64,000 bases of DNA, taken from the NCBI RefSeq assembly GCF_001661075.1, contig NZ_CP014870.1, positions 2,128,501 through 2,192,500 of the forward strand, read 5' to 3'. Shown here piece by piece: positions 45,664 through 54,639 of this stretch. Within the stretch, counting starts at the first letter, position 1, and each line of letters begins with the position of its first letter. This DNA comes from Pseudomonas silesiensis. Its GTDB lineage: Bacteria > Pseudomonadota > Gammaproteobacteria > Pseudomonadales > Pseudomonadaceae. The notes beneath the pieces are model-generated. The model worked only from the letters and a program-made list of their open reading frames with translations, was not told the origin of the DNA and did no database searches. The position numbers were made by a program, and so were the translations under genes.

Positions 45664-45942
45664 ATGATCATTGATATCACGGAGAAACCGGCAAGCCATT
45701 GCTGGGTCGTGTGCATGGATGCCTTGCAAGTGAACTTCAACAGTCTGGGAGAGGCACAGGCGTTCGTTGGCCAACTCATGGCACGTATCCAGGCGCCCCA
45801 TGTCTGGCCAAGCGGCGCTGACCCGGCAGGCCACACAAGAGGGATACCTGACCGTCAAACGGTTTACCCCAATGGCGAACGGGTTTGCGCCGACCGCGTG
45901 GGGTCAACGTGGACCAGCGCAGGGCGCAGTTCGAGCAGATGA
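45664..45942 (+). CDS. Small hypothetical protein
   Basis: A 92-residue protein starting at an ATG with a strong GGAGGTATCT. Residues 1-45 (MIIDITEKPASHCWVVCMDA, then LQVNFNSLGEAQAFVGQL) look like a compact beta-alpha unit; the C-terminal half is low in hydrophobics. I do not recognise the family. The perfect ANR-type box upstream and the MgtC-like gene eight bases downstream suggest a shared low-oxygen operon. Confidence 0.6.
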   Translation: MIIDITEKPASHCWVVCMDALQVNFNSLGEAQAFVGQLMARIQAPHVWPSGADPAGHTRGIPDRQTVYPNGERVCADRVGSTWTSAGRSSSR

Positions 45943-45949
45943 CGATTCC

Positions 45950-47188
45950 ATGAACGGAGCCATTGGGCTGACTGGAGCAGCCGCGGCGCTGGGGATTGGC
46001 ATGCTCATCGGTCTTGAACGCGAACGGCACATGGGTCAGGGCGAGAGCCGTGCTTGTGCCGGTTTACGGACGTTCGCCATTACGGCGTTGCTGGGTTACG
46101 GGGCGATGCAGGTCGGTGGCGGTTTGCTGGTGGGCATCGTGGCCATCGCTCTGGGATTGCTCGTCACCGTGGCTTATTGGCGAAGCCTGAGCGACGACCC
46201 CGGGGTGACCAGCGAAGTGGCGTTACTTACGGTGTTGGTGCTGGGGGCGTTGTGTGCCACCAACCCCGAGCTGGCGATTGCTGTCGGGGTGGTGGTGGCA
46301 GGGCTGCTGGCCTATCGAGAGAAGCTTCACCACTTTGCCCGCAGTCAATTGACTGATGCGGAATTAGGCGACGGCCTTATCCTCCTGACGGCTGCGCTGG
46401 TCGTGTTGCCCTTGGCCCCGGACCGCTTTATCGGCCCCTACGCAGCCATCAATCTGCGCACCATTTGCAGCCTGACGGTATTGCTGATGGCGGTGGGGGC
46501 CATTGGGCATATTGCCGTCCGTACCTTGGGAACCCGTTACGGATATGCCATTAGCGCCATTGCCTCCGGGTTCGCTTCCAGCACAGTGACGATCGCTGCC
46601 ATGGGCCATCTCGTCGCCCGGCAGCCCGACAACATCAAGGTCCTGAGCGCGGCCGCGATCCTGTCCAATATGGCCACCGTTATGCAGGTTGGCCTGATCC
46701 TGGGGGCGGTCGACCCCGGTTTGCTGCGCCATATGTGGGGGCCTTTGATGTCCGGAGCCGCCGCCACTGCGTTGTATGGTGTGTGTCTGATGTTTCCTAA
46801 GACTGCGACCGGGGCCAACCAGCCGATCAAGGTTGGCGGTGCGTTCAACCTCAAGCTGGCCCTGATCGTCACACTGACGATGACCGGCATCACCTTTGTT
46901 TCGTCTGTGATGCTCAGCCACTTCGGCCAGGTGGGGGTGATGCTGACGGCCACGTTAAGCGGTTTTGCCGATGCGCACGCCTCCACGGCGTCGATTGCCA
47001 CGCTGGCCAAGTCCGGTCAGTTGCCCTTCGATGCCGTTGTCGGGCCTGTGCTGATTGCGGTCAGCAGCAACTCCGTCAGCAAATGCGTGGTGGCGTGGGT
47101 CAGCGGCGGGCGCCGCTTCGCCGCTTACGTGATCCCGGGCCAGGTGTTGCTGACCCTGGCGCTGTGGGCGGGGATGGTGCTGTTCTGA
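45950..47188 (+). CDS. MgtC/SapB-like membrane protein with DUF4010-type C-terminus
   Basis: A 412-residue membrane protein. The N-terminal part (LGIGMLIGLERERHMGQGES then RTFAITALLGY) has the MgtC/SapB glycine and Arg pattern, and the rest is a second set of about seven helices (from about residue 150) as in the longer DUF4010-containing relatives. ATG at 45950 is used because the longer frame overlaps the 92-residue gene. Role unknown; MgtC relatives are tied to magnesium or acid stress. Confidence 0.82.
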   Translation: MNGAIGLTGAAAALGIGMLIGLERERHMGQGESRACAGLRTFAITALLGYGAMQVGGGLLVGIVAIALGLLVTVAYWRSLSDDPGVTSEVALLTVLVLGALCATNPELAIAVGVVVAGLLAYREKLHHFARSQLTDAELGDGLILLTAALVVLPLAPDRFIGPYAAINLRTICSLTVLLMAVGAIGHIAVRTLGTRYGYAISAIASGFASSTVTIAAMGHLVARQPDNIKVLSAAAILSNMATVMQVGLILGAVDPGLLRHMWGPLMSGAAATALYGVCLMFPKTATGANQPIKVGGAFNLKLALIVTLTMTGITFVSSVMLSHFGQVGVMLTATLSGFADAHASTASIATLAKSGQLPFDAVVGPVLIAVSSNSVSKCVVAWVSGGRRFAAYVIPGQVLLTLALWAGMVLF

Positions 47189-47206
47189 AGGATATCGTGC
47201 GCGCAA

Positions 47207-47220
47207 CTGATAAAAATCAA
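47207..47220 (+). promoter_or_regulatory. ANR/FNR-type box
   Basis: CTGATAAAAATCAA, one base off TTGAT-N4-ATCAA, 72 bases before the usp gene at 47292. Binding inferred. Confidence 0.55.
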
Positions 47221-47291
47221 GTGGGCGGAACAAGGAGCAATCAATCTGTGGTTCTACTCCTGGATTGAAATGGCCGTATGCCGAGGTGCCC

Positions 47292-48215
47292 ATGTCACAG
47301 TCCCAGCGTTTACTCTTGATCGCTCCCTCCGCCATGACTCGGACACCGGCATTCGACCGGGCCGCGGCGTTAGCGCTGGCGATGCAATTGCCATTGCACA
47401 TCGTGGCGTTCGACTATTCACAAGCACTGGCTGTGGCCGGGCTGTTCGCCCCGGAGCAATTCGGCCTGGCCCGGGACGGCTATCTGCAAACCCATCGGCA
47501 ATGGCTCGTCGATCAGGCCGGTTTGATGAGCAAGCATGGCGTCGAGGTCACCAGCGAAGTGGTGTGGGTACAGCATCCATACGAGGAGATCCTGACCTTC
47601 ATCAATGAGATGCCGCTGACGCTGATCATCAAGGACGCCCAGGAAGAGTCGGCGTACAAGCGCGTGTTCTTCACGCCGCTGGATTGGCAGCTGCTGCGCG
47701 ACTGTCCTGTGCCGGTGCATCTGGTGACTACTGCGCTGAACGCCCGGCCACGTAACGTTCTGGCCATCATTGATGTGTTGCGCGATGAAGATCAGGACCG
47801 CGTGTTCAACGACCAGATTATCGACGCCGCGACCAAACTGGCCGCGGTCTGTGAGGCCAGTCTTGAGCTGTTGCATGTGTATGACTGGACGGCTGTATAC
47901 GTGCAGGACATGGGCTTTGCCGCATTGCCGCTAGCCACCGGGATTCATGAAATGCTGGGAGCGGCTCAGCATGAGGCCTTTGCGGCCATTGCTGAACGCC
48001 ACGGCGTGCCACCGGAACGTCGTCACTTCATCGAGGGGGCACCTGTGCCGAGTATTTGTGAATTTGTCTGCGAGTACCGCACCGATGTCATCGTCATGGG
48101 CACGGTGCAGCATAAGGGCTTGAGTAAATTACTCGGAACCACGGCCGAGCAACTCTTGCATCGGGCTCCGTGCAGTGTGCTGGCGATAAAGCCGGGAAGA
48201 CTGCTGCAATCCTGA
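47292..48215 (+). CDS. Universal stress protein, tandem USP domains (2 of 5)
   Basis: A 307-residue two-domain USP. The N-terminus (MSQSQRLLLIAPSAMTRTPA) and the closing YRTDVIVMGTVQHKGLSKLL then GTTAEQLLHRAPCSVLAI follow the family. ATG at 47292 is chosen for GAGGTGCCC just upstream; the longer frame adds nine residues. It resembles the copy at 51365 in its first domain (IVAFDYxQALAVAGL), which suggests recent duplication. Confidence 0.88.
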   Translation: MSQSQRLLLIAPSAMTRTPAFDRAAALALAMQLPLHIVAFDYSQALAVAGLFAPEQFGLARDGYLQTHRQWLVDQAGLMSKHGVEVTSEVVWVQHPYEEILTFINEMPLTLIIKDAQEESAYKRVFFTPLDWQLLRDCPVPVHLVTTALNARPRNVLAIIDVLRDEDQDRVFNDQIIDAATKLAAVCEASLELLHVYDWTAVYVQDMGFAALPLATGIHEMLGAAQHEAFAAIAERHGVPPERRHFIEGAPVPSICEFVCEYRTDVIVMGTVQHKGLSKLLGTTAEQLLHRAPCSVLAIKPGRLLQS

Positions 48216-48224
48216 GGGCTTGAC

Positions 48225-48266
48225 CGCCCCGCGATGGGGGGCTGTTGGCCGGAGCATCGCGGGGCG
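48225..48266. terminator. Bidirectional hairpin between convergent genes
   Basis: A perfect 12-bp inverted repeat CGCCCCGCGATG / CATCGCGGGGCG with an 18-base loop fills the 56-base gap between the usp gene and the GNAT gene. It can end both transcripts; T-runs are poor. Confidence 0.7.
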
Positions 48267-48271
48267 ACGTT

Positions 48272-48835
48272 CTACAGGTAAAGACGATGGATGACCTGAT
48301 GGCTGTCGTCTGGATCATTGTGCGTCTCGAATCCTAGCGCCTTGGCCAGGTCGCGCATGGGGGCATTGCTGGACGAGTCCACTGAATACATTTGGCGAAA
48401 GCCGTTTTTGCGGGCTGCCGTGATCAGGTGCTCCATCAGTAATGTGCCCAGACCCAAGTGCGTCCATTCATCGGCGACCGTTACGGCACATTCACACTGA
48501 TGCTCGCGGGTGGCCGCGTATCGGCTGACGCCTATCTCGACCAGTTGCCCTTTGTCATGGACCAGGGCGATATAGGCCACACGCTGATTATTATCCGTGT
48601 CCATCAACTGATTGAGCATTGCAGCATCGGGTTCGTTGATCTGTGCGAGAAAACGCATGTGGCGGGACGCGGGAGACAGCCGTTTGATGAAAGCGTATTC
48701 ACGGTCGCGATCCTTTTCCGCCAGTGGCCGGATCAGCACGTGTCGACCATCCTTGAGCGCTTCGATCCAGTATTGGCCGTCGACCGCGGCGTAGGTGGCC
48801 GCGGCCCGATCATTGTGGTCTTTGACGGTAAGCAT
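48272..48835 (-). CDS. GNAT-family N-acetyltransferase
   Basis: A 187-residue protein. The GNAT core has VADEWTHLGLGTLLMEHLIT (about residues 120-139) with the acetyl-CoA loop Q/RxxGxG-like WTHLGLG, and the ending ALGFETH. ATG at 48835 follows CTGGAGGAACACCCC; a start 12 codons upstream lacks such a site. It is divergent from a usp gene across a region with ANR-type boxes. Single-domain GNATs of this kind sit in anaerobic-stress islands, but the substrate is unknown. Confidence 0.85.
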   Translation of the reverse strand: MLTVKDHNDRAAATYAAVDGQYWIEALKDGRHVLIRPLAEKDRDREYAFIKRLSPASRHMRFLAQINEPDAAMLNQLMDTDNNQRVAYIALVHDKGQLVEIGVSRYAATREHQCECAVTVADEWTHLGLGTLLMEHLITAARKNGFRQMYSVDSSSNAPMRDLAKALGFETHNDPDDSHQVIHRLYL

Positions 48836-48924
48836 GGGGTGTTCCTCCAGTGCGGTTTTAAAGGTTGGCATGCGGCAAAAGAACCGCGGTTCAATCCTTT
48901 TCTACACCGCTGTCGATGCTTGAA

Positions 48925-48986
48925 TCTGATCTGGATCAGACAGCGGTGCCGGCGGCACTGGTTTGCGTGTGCTTGATGTATATCAA
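48925..48986 (+). promoter_or_regulatory. ANR/FNR-type boxes upstream of usp
   Basis: TTGATGTATATCAA at 48973-48986 is a perfect TTGAT-N4-ATCAA box, 75 bases before the usp start at 49061. CTGATCTGGATCAG at 48925-48938 is a degenerate, self-symmetric relative 48 bases upstream, closer to the GNAT gene. Binding inferred. Confidence 0.7.
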
Positions 48987-49060
48987 ACCGCACCAGGTGA
49001 TAGAGCGCAGTCTTGAAAACATGCCGGCACTGTATGACCGGAGTCGAACGGAGGTGTGTG

Positions 49061-49972
49061 ATGGGGCAATATCAACGTTTTCTGCTGATCGCTGACCAGA
49101 CCCTGCATCAGTCTCCTGCCCAGTTGCGTGCCGTCGCATTGGCCAAGGCAGCCGGGGCCGTACTGGATGTGCGAGCCTTTGTCGAACCGGCGCCGGTGGT
49201 TCATGTATGGCAAGAAAAAGTCGATGACGCAGAACATCAGCGCTATTTGCGTCGCTACCGCCGCTGGGAGGCCGAGGAGCTAGACCGGCTCAGCGACATG
49301 GGGCTGGAGGTGACGGTCAAAGCCGTCTTCACCACTCATCCGCTGCTGGACACTTTGAAGACTGTCGAAGATTTGAAGCCTGACCTGTTAATCAAGGATG
49401 TAACCCTTGAACCTGTGCTCAAGCGGGTGTTCATTACCCCCCTTGATTGTCACTTATTGCGTGAATGCCCGATCCCCGTACATCTGGTCAACCACGTCCG
49501 CTACAGCTTGCCGCACAGGATCGTAGCGGCAGTGGACCCGTTCGATCCGTCGACACAAATCAGCGGTTTGAACGACACCATCATTCAGACTGCCAACGCC
49601 CTGGCCCTGCAATGCGATGCGCCGTTACACGTGCTTTACGCCTATGACTTATCGCCCGCTTTCAACAGCGACGCGCCACTGTCCGGGGGTGGTTGGGGCG
49701 TGGACTTCAGCGAAGAGCAGCGTCAATCCTTGCACCAGGCGTTCATTGCACTGGCGGAGCGTTACGGGGTGCCACCTGAGCGACGGCATTTCGTCATGGG
49801 ATTACCGGTGCCGGTGATCAGTGAGTTCGTCGAGCAATACCTGGCCGACGTAGTGGTGATGGGCACGGTGCATCGGGAGGGGATCGACCGGCTGATCGGC
49901 AGCAATACAGAACGGGCGCTGTACTCTGTGCCGGGCAGCATTCTGGCGGTCCGCTCGTGTGTAAGGGGCTGA
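49061..49972 (+). CDS. Universal stress protein, tandem USP domains (3 of 5)
   Basis: A 303-residue two-domain USP starting MGQYQRFLLIADQTLHQSPA with GGAGGTGTGTG before the ATG. The second domain ends LADVVVMGTVHREGIDRLIG then SNTERALYSVPGSILAV. A perfect ANR-type box precedes it. It is the most divergent of the five in its first domain. Confidence 0.88.
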   Translation: MGQYQRFLLIADQTLHQSPAQLRAVALAKAAGAVLDVRAFVEPAPVVHVWQEKVDDAEHQRYLRRYRRWEAEELDRLSDMGLEVTVKAVFTTHPLLDTLKTVEDLKPDLLIKDVTLEPVLKRVFITPLDCHLLRECPIPVHLVNHVRYSLPHRIVAAVDPFDPSTQISGLNDTIIQTANALALQCDAPLHVLYAYDLSPAFNSDAPLSGGGWGVDFSEEQRQSLHQAFIALAERYGVPPERRHFVMGLPVPVISEFVEQYLADVVVMGTVHREGIDRLIGSNTERALYSVPGSILAVRSCVRG

Positions 49973-50152
49973 GCACTATCGCGCCGTTGAACAGTCCTGG
50001 CCGCGACAGCGCCAGCCGGAACCATGACATGCATGAAGATTCTCCAGATGCCAGATGCCAGCTGAGGTGGTGATTGCAGCCCACGATCAGTTGCTTGAGC
50101 CCGTCCATGTTCTGGATGTTGACTGCTGCAATGAAGGCAACGGCTTTGAGAG

Positions 50153-50166
50153 TTGATGTAAATCAA
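50153..50166 (+). promoter_or_regulatory. ANR/FNR-type box
   Basis: TTGATGTAAATCAA, a perfect TTGAT-N4-ATCAA box, 86 bases before the small frame at 50239 and 223 before the next usp gene. The remainder of the 49973-50238 gap shows no gene. Confidence 0.7.
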
Positions 50167-50238
50167 GTCATCTGTGCTTCAGACTCTCAGAATCGAGGAA
50201 GAAACCACGGGTTGCCTGGTCCTTTGGCGGAGAAGTTC

Positions 50239-50379
50239 ATGAGCAATTTTCTGAGTGTCGAGCAACGCCAGGGGCACGACGTCCATGCTGAACCGGCAAT
50301 AGACATGGGTGGCGAATCGCTGACGTCTACACAGAGGCGGCTTGCGTCGAATATCCACCTCACTGGAGATTTATCATGA
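50239..50379 (+). CDS. Possible 46-residue leader protein coupled to usp
   Basis: A short frame, MSNFLSVEQRQGHDVHAEPA to HLTGDLS, preceded by GGAGAAGTTC and ending in an ATGA overlap with the usp gene at 50376. I do not recognise it. The ribosome site and exact overlap argue for translation; the lack of known relatives argues for caution. Confidence 0.4.
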   Translation: MSNFLSVEQRQGHDVHAEPAIDMGGESLTSTQRRLASNIHLTGDLS

Positions 50380-51260
50380 GCCAGTATCGAAGCCTGTTGC
50401 TGATCACCAACCCGGCCCTGCGCCAATCCCTAGCCATGAATCATGCGGCAGCGCTGGCCAAGGCCAGCGGCGCGAGTTTGCATATCGCTGCGCTTATCCC
50501 CTCATTCAAATGGTTATCATTGCTCGAAGAAGGCGATCGAGAACTGGCTCGGGAGCGTTACTTGCAGGACCATCGCGACTTGCTCAAGGCTCAGGCCGAG
50601 AATTTGCGTGGTAGAGGGATTGAGGTAACCACCGAGGTGGCTTGGGCCGAGGACTTGAAGCAAGACATCATTGATCACGTCACGGAGATGCAGCCCGACT
50701 TGTTGATCAAAGAGGTTCAGCATGAGTCCGTGCTCAAACGGGCCTTCTTCACCCCGTTGGACTGGCACTTGTTACGTCACTGTTCGGTACCGGTTTATCT
50801 GGTGGGCGGGAGCGGCTTCGTTTTACCCCGCAAAGTTGTAGCAGCGGTCGAGGTATCGGACAACGAGTCAGCCGACAACGAGCTGAATGAGCGAATCATC
50901 AAGCAGGCTTGCAGTCTTGCCATGCAGTGCAATGCCGAGCTGCATTTGCTGTATGCCTGCGATATTTCGGCTGCCTATCTTGCGGACATGGATGGCCTGA
51001 CGCTTGCTGATCTTACCAAAGCGCTTCGCAGAGACCTCGAGAAGTCATTCTTCAGGTTGGCAGGTCAGTTCGGAGTGCCCTCGGATCGTCGACATTTCAT
51101 AAAGGGACATCCGGTCACGGCGTTGAGTGAGTTTGCTAATGAACACAACGTGGATGTGATCGTGATGGGTAGAGTCCAGTCCCAAGGTGTGGAAAAGCTT
51201 CTGGGCAGCACGACCGAGCATATTTTGTATCAGGTGCCATGCTGCGTTCTGGCGGTTTAG
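50376..51260 (+). CDS. Universal stress protein, tandem USP domains (4 of 5)
   Basis: A 294-residue two-domain USP (start MSQYRSLLLITNPALRQSLA; second domain NVDVIVMGRVQSQGVEKLLG, STTEHILYQVPCCVLAV). CACTGGAGATTTATC is the ribosome site. It closely parallels the copies at 44439 and 49061 in length and layout. Confidence 0.88.
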   Translation: MSQYRSLLLITNPALRQSLAMNHAAALAKASGASLHIAALIPSFKWLSLLEEGDRELARERYLQDHRDLLKAQAENLRGRGIEVTTEVAWAEDLKQDIIDHVTEMQPDLLIKEVQHESVLKRAFFTPLDWHLLRHCSVPVYLVGGSGFVLPRKVVAAVEVSDNESADNELNERIIKQACSLAMQCNAELHLLYACDISAAYLADMDGLTLADLTKALRRDLEKSFFRLAGQFGVPSDRRHFIKGHPVTALSEFANEHNVDVIVMGRVQSQGVEKLLGSTTEHILYQVPCCVLAV

Positions 51261-51364
51261 ATCGAATCCGTACCGGGCTTGACGGCACAACATCAGTTCG
51301 ACAGTTAGTCGATGACCTGTAGTTAGCGGCCGACAGTCGAGACCGTCGACGGGCGAGGTATGCG

Positions 51365-52285
51365 ATGCTCAAACTCAAACGTATTCTATTGATAGCCCCC
51401 AGCGAAATGACCTTGACCCCGGCGTTTGCGCGTGCGCGTGCCTTGGCGTGTGCAACCGGTGCCTTATTGCACATTGTCGCGTTCGATTATGTCCAGGCCC
51501 TGGCGGTAGCCGGTCTGCTTGACCATGATGCGATGGCTCAGGCACGGGAAGGTTATCTGCAGGTGCACCGTCAATGGCTGGAACAGCAGGCCCGGTTTCA
51601 ACGAAGCGGTGGCATGCAGGTGACCACTGAAGTGGTCTGGGCCAAGTCGAGCCTGACAAACCTGCTTGAGTACGTGAATGACTTTCATCCGGACCTGGTC
51701 ATCAAGGACACCCATTATGTGCCGGCACTAGACCGTGCCTTTCACCGGCCTCTGGACTGGCGACTGCTGCGCGAGTGTCCGACTCACCTGCACCTGGTGA
51801 CCAGTGCCAGAAACCCCAAGCCATTGAACATTCTTGCCGCGATCGATTTGTCCCATCTGGAGGAGCTGACTCAAGGTTTGAATGAGCGAATACTCGATCT
51901 GGCCTCTACTCTGGCAGCCAGCTGCGGTGCCGCGTTGCACTTACTTAATGTCTGTCGTTGGTCAGAGATTAGCGATGCGCCGATGAGTGTGCCGACAGGC
52001 AGTCTCGATAACAGTTTGAGGGACGCAATTCAGGATGCCCAGCAGGAGGCTTTCGATGTGCTTGCCGAACGCTATTGCATCAAGAATACCCACCGACACT
52101 CACTGACGGGCGTCCCCCACAAGGTCATCGGCCTTTTCGCTCAACAAAATGCCTTCGACATCGTGGTGCTGGGTACGGTTTATCACCATAGGCCTGACCG
52201 GTTTATCGGGGATACCGCCGAAAGCGTGTTAAACCGGGCACCGTGCAGTTTGATGATCGTTAAGCCATTACCTCCACCCGGTTGA
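51365..52285 (+). CDS. Universal stress protein, tandem USP domains (5 of 5)
   Basis: A 306-residue two-domain USP. The start MLKLKRILLIAPSEMTLTPA and the segment HIVAFDYVQALAVAGLLDHD link it to the copy at 47292. The second domain ends FDIVVLGTVYHHRPDRFIGD then TAESVLNRAPCSLMIV; the usual GxxGH glycine is replaced, so nucleotide binding may be altered. No clear ANR box was found in the 104-base gap upstream. Confidence 0.86.
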   Translation: MLKLKRILLIAPSEMTLTPAFARARALACATGALLHIVAFDYVQALAVAGLLDHDAMAQAREGYLQVHRQWLEQQARFQRSGGMQVTTEVVWAKSSLTNLLEYVNDFHPDLVIKDTHYVPALDRAFHRPLDWRLLRECPTHLHLVTSARNPKPLNILAAIDLSHLEELTQGLNERILDLASTLAASCGAALHLLNVCRWSEISDAPMSVPTGSLDNSLRDAIQDAQQEAFDVLAERYCIKNTHRHSLTGVPHKVIGLFAQQNAFDIVVLGTVYHHRPDRFIGDTAESVLNRAPCSLMIVKPLPPPG

Positions 52286-52308
52286 ACAACCCGCCATCGA
52301 GCCTGCAG

Positions 52309-52321
52309 TTGATAAAATCAA
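52309..52321. promoter_or_regulatory. Degenerate ANR-like palindrome
   Basis: TTGATAAAATCAA with only three bases between the half-sites, in the gap between the convergent usp and copD genes. The spacing is one short, so function is doubtful. Confidence 0.2.
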
Positions 52322-52339
52322 CACTTAGGACTTCAGGGA

Positions 52340-53278
52340 CTACTGAGCTGATATCTCCATCTCGGGGCTGAGGGTGCCGAGCCATGCAACCAAGGCCATA
52401 ATGACCACTGCGACCGAGAACTCTAGAATCATGCTGCGCCGTAAGGCGTTGATAGCGATTTTGTGAGTACCTGTCTTGATGGAGCGTTGGAGCAGCGGGC
52501 TCAGATGAAAGCGGTTCACTGCTGCAAACATCAGCATCCCCGCAAACAAGAAGACTTTCAAAGACAGCAGGGCGCCGTAAGTGCTGGTTGTCAATGTCTC
52601 GAATGCGGGCCCGACAACCAGCAAATAGTTGGCGATTCCGGTGATGGCCAGGGTTGCGACAATGAGCGCCCCCGCTGATTCGAAACCAGTCAACGTTCGA
52701 GCCAGCAAATGAATCTGCAGTTCACCTGCGAGGTTGTTTGTACGCAATAAAAGTGCGAACGCGGCGATAGCGCCCAACCAGCTGCCCGCACTCAGAAGAT
52801 GAACGATATCGCTGATAAAGTGCAGGTAGCGCCGGCTGCCTTCATTCATGGCGCCATGTCCTGTCCAGGCCAGCGTCGCCAGGGCGATGGCCCCGCACAG
52901 TGTGACCAGCCAGAGGCTCGTCGAGGGGGCCCGTCGATTGAGGAGCGCGGCGATGATCGCCACCGTCAACGAGGCTATTCGAACCATCCAGGTCAGCCCG
53001 ACGTCAGTGTCCATCAGCATCATCTGCAGGATGTGGTGATGCAGCTCCATGACGCTCGATACGCCGCTCATCGTCTTGGCCATGTGGAGCATAGCCGCCA
53101 TCGATAGCAGTATGCCGATAACGGCAGCTCCCACCAGCAACGACCCAAAGTTCAATACGGCACCGTCTGTGCGCTCCTTGCCTTTGAGGCTGTACAGGCC
53201 AAACAGTGCCAGTCCGAAGAGCAGCATCAAGTCGATATAGAGCGCAAAGCGGAGACTAATGTAGATTGAGTCGTCCAT
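52340..53278 (-). CDS. copD: Copper resistance protein CopD, inner-membrane
   Basis: A 312-residue protein with about eight membrane helices and the CopD-domain residues (MLHMAKTMSGVSSVMELHHH with Met and His clusters; WTGHGAMNEGSRRYLHFISD in the middle). It works with CopC in moving copper across the inner membrane. It starts three bases after the copC stop. Confidence 0.9.
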   Translation of the reverse strand: MDDSIYISLRFALYIDLMLLFGLALFGLYSLKGKERTDGAVLNFGSLLVGAAVIGILLSMAAMLHMAKTMSGVSSVMELHHHILQMMLMDTDVGLTWMVRIASLTVAIIAALLNRRAPSTSLWLVTLCGAIALATLAWTGHGAMNEGSRRYLHFISDIVHLLSAGSWLGAIAAFALLLRTNNLAGELQIHLLARTLTGFESAGALIVATLAITGIANYLLVVGPAFETLTTSTYGALLSLKVFLFAGMLMFAAVNRFHLSPLLQRSIKTGTHKIAINALRRSMILEFSVAVVIMALVAWLGTLSPEMEISAQ

Positions 53279-53281
53279 GGT

Positions 53282-53668
53282 TCATTTGACTTTAAAGGTC
53301 ACGGTGCCTGTGATCGGATGGGTATCGGAAGAAACGGCCCTCCACTCAACCTTGTAGGTGCCAGGCGTCAGTGGTGCTGTCGGGGTGATGACCATCATTT
53401 TTGGATCGGCAGCGCCCACGACACTCGCTTTGACACCCATGGGGGAGTGCGCAGCCATGCCCGGCATCTCTGTCATGATCAGTTTCGCGCCGGAAAACTG
53501 GGTGGTGAGCTTTTCCGAGAAGTTAAGTTCGATTTTTGCCGGTGCGGTCACCGTAGCGCCTTCCGCCGGGGTAGAGGACAACAGTTTTGGATGTGCATGG
53601 GCGCCAGCGCTCAACAGCAGACTGGCGCTGAGTGCTGCAACAGTGATGAGGGTTTTCAGAGGTGACAT
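53282..53668 (-). CDS. copC: Periplasmic copper-binding protein CopC
   Basis: A 128-residue protein. The signal peptide ends at AGAHA, giving a mature protein starting HPKLLSS, whose N-terminal His is the usual Cu(II) ligand. The Met-rich segment MTEMPGMAAHSPMG and the late DTHPITG His match the Cu(I)/Cu(II) sites. CAGGAGTTTTGC precedes the start. Length and fold are typical. Confidence 0.92.
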   Translation of the reverse strand: MSPLKTLITVAALSASLLLSAGAHAHPKLLSSTPAEGATVTAPAKIELNFSEKLTTQFSGAKLIMTEMPGMAAHSPMGVKASVVGAADPKMMVITPTAPLTPGTYKVEWRAVSSDTHPITGTVTFKVK

Positions 53669-53745
53669 GCAAAACTCCTGACGGCCTGAGCCGTGGATGG
53701 GGATTTATTGTTTGAATGGCGTTTGAATGCACGTATCTCTCAGGT

Positions 53746-54630
53746 TCAGAACCACATCCGCACACCGGCGACAAAACGCGTATCGCTGCGGTCTTCGCCT
53801 TCTTCAAGGATGTAATCTGCTGTATTGCCGTATGCGCGGTTCCAGGTTACGCCAATGTAGGGTGCGAACTCGGGGCGTATTTCATAACGCAGTCTCAGGC
53901 CAACCTCGGTGTCCGACAGCCCGGAGCCTGTTGCACGTTGTGGGTCATTTTTGCCATGGAAATTCATTTCGGCCGTGGGCTGCAGAATCAAACGGTTGGT
54001 CAGCAAAATGTCGTATTCGCCCTTGAGCCGCAGCGCAGTCTGGCCAGCCTCGCCCAAATAGGCGGTGGCTTGCGTTTCGAAGTTGTAGAGCGCCATTCCT
54101 TGCAACCCAAGCGCCGCCCAGGTCTGGGGTGAGCCAGGTTTGAAGTCTTGTCGCACTCCACTGACCACATCCCACCAAGGGCTGATGGCGTGGCCCCACA
54201 GTGCCTGAAGCTCAGCGCTTTCGGTCACACCGTTGGTTCGCTCGCCTTCGCTGCGTAGCCAGAGACGATCGGTGTCGCCGCCAATCCAACCGTTGGCTTC
54301 CCAGCGCAGTGCGCTGCCCTCATTGGCGTCTTGCCATTCGAGTTGATCGATCAGGAAAAACGAGTTGATCGAGCGGTCGTGCATCTGATGGCCGGCATGG
54401 CTTTCAAACACCGCTGCGCGATCGGCATCGGTGAGCGCCGGGACCGGCGTACGGCTTTGCTGGGGCGTGGCGGGTTCCATACCCTGCATCCGGGAGTGAT
54501 CCATACCCTGCATTTGTTTGCCGTCCATACCTTGCATCGGCTCGGTCTGCCCATACGCATGCGGTATGGCAATCATCCCCAGGAGGGTCAGACCGGTGAG
54601 TATCGGTTTAGCGGTTCGTTGGAAGTTCAT
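53746..54630 (-). CDS. copB: Outer-membrane copper resistance protein CopB
   Basis: A 294-residue protein with a signal peptide (to about PHAYG, residue 27), a short Met/His/Asp repeat ([20 protein letters not shown]) and the CopB beta-barrel with [19 protein letters not shown] and the C-terminal VAGVRMWF ending in Phe. It binds copper at the outer membrane. It follows copA by nine bases. Confidence 0.93.
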   Translation of the reverse strand: MNFQRTAKPILTGLTLLGMIAIPHAYGQTEPMQGMDGKQMQGMDHSRMQGMEPATPQQSRTPVPALTDADRAAVFESHAGHQMHDRSINSFFLIDQLEWQDANEGSALRWEANGWIGGDTDRLWLRSEGERTNGVTESAELQALWGHAISPWWDVVSGVRQDFKPGSPQTWAALGLQGMALYNFETQATAYLGEAGQTALRLKGEYDILLTNRLILQPTAEMNFHGKNDPQRATGSGLSDTEVGLRLRYEIRPEFAPYIGVTWNRAYGNTADYILEEGEDRSDTRFVAGVRMWF

Positions 54631-54639
54631 GTCAGGCTC

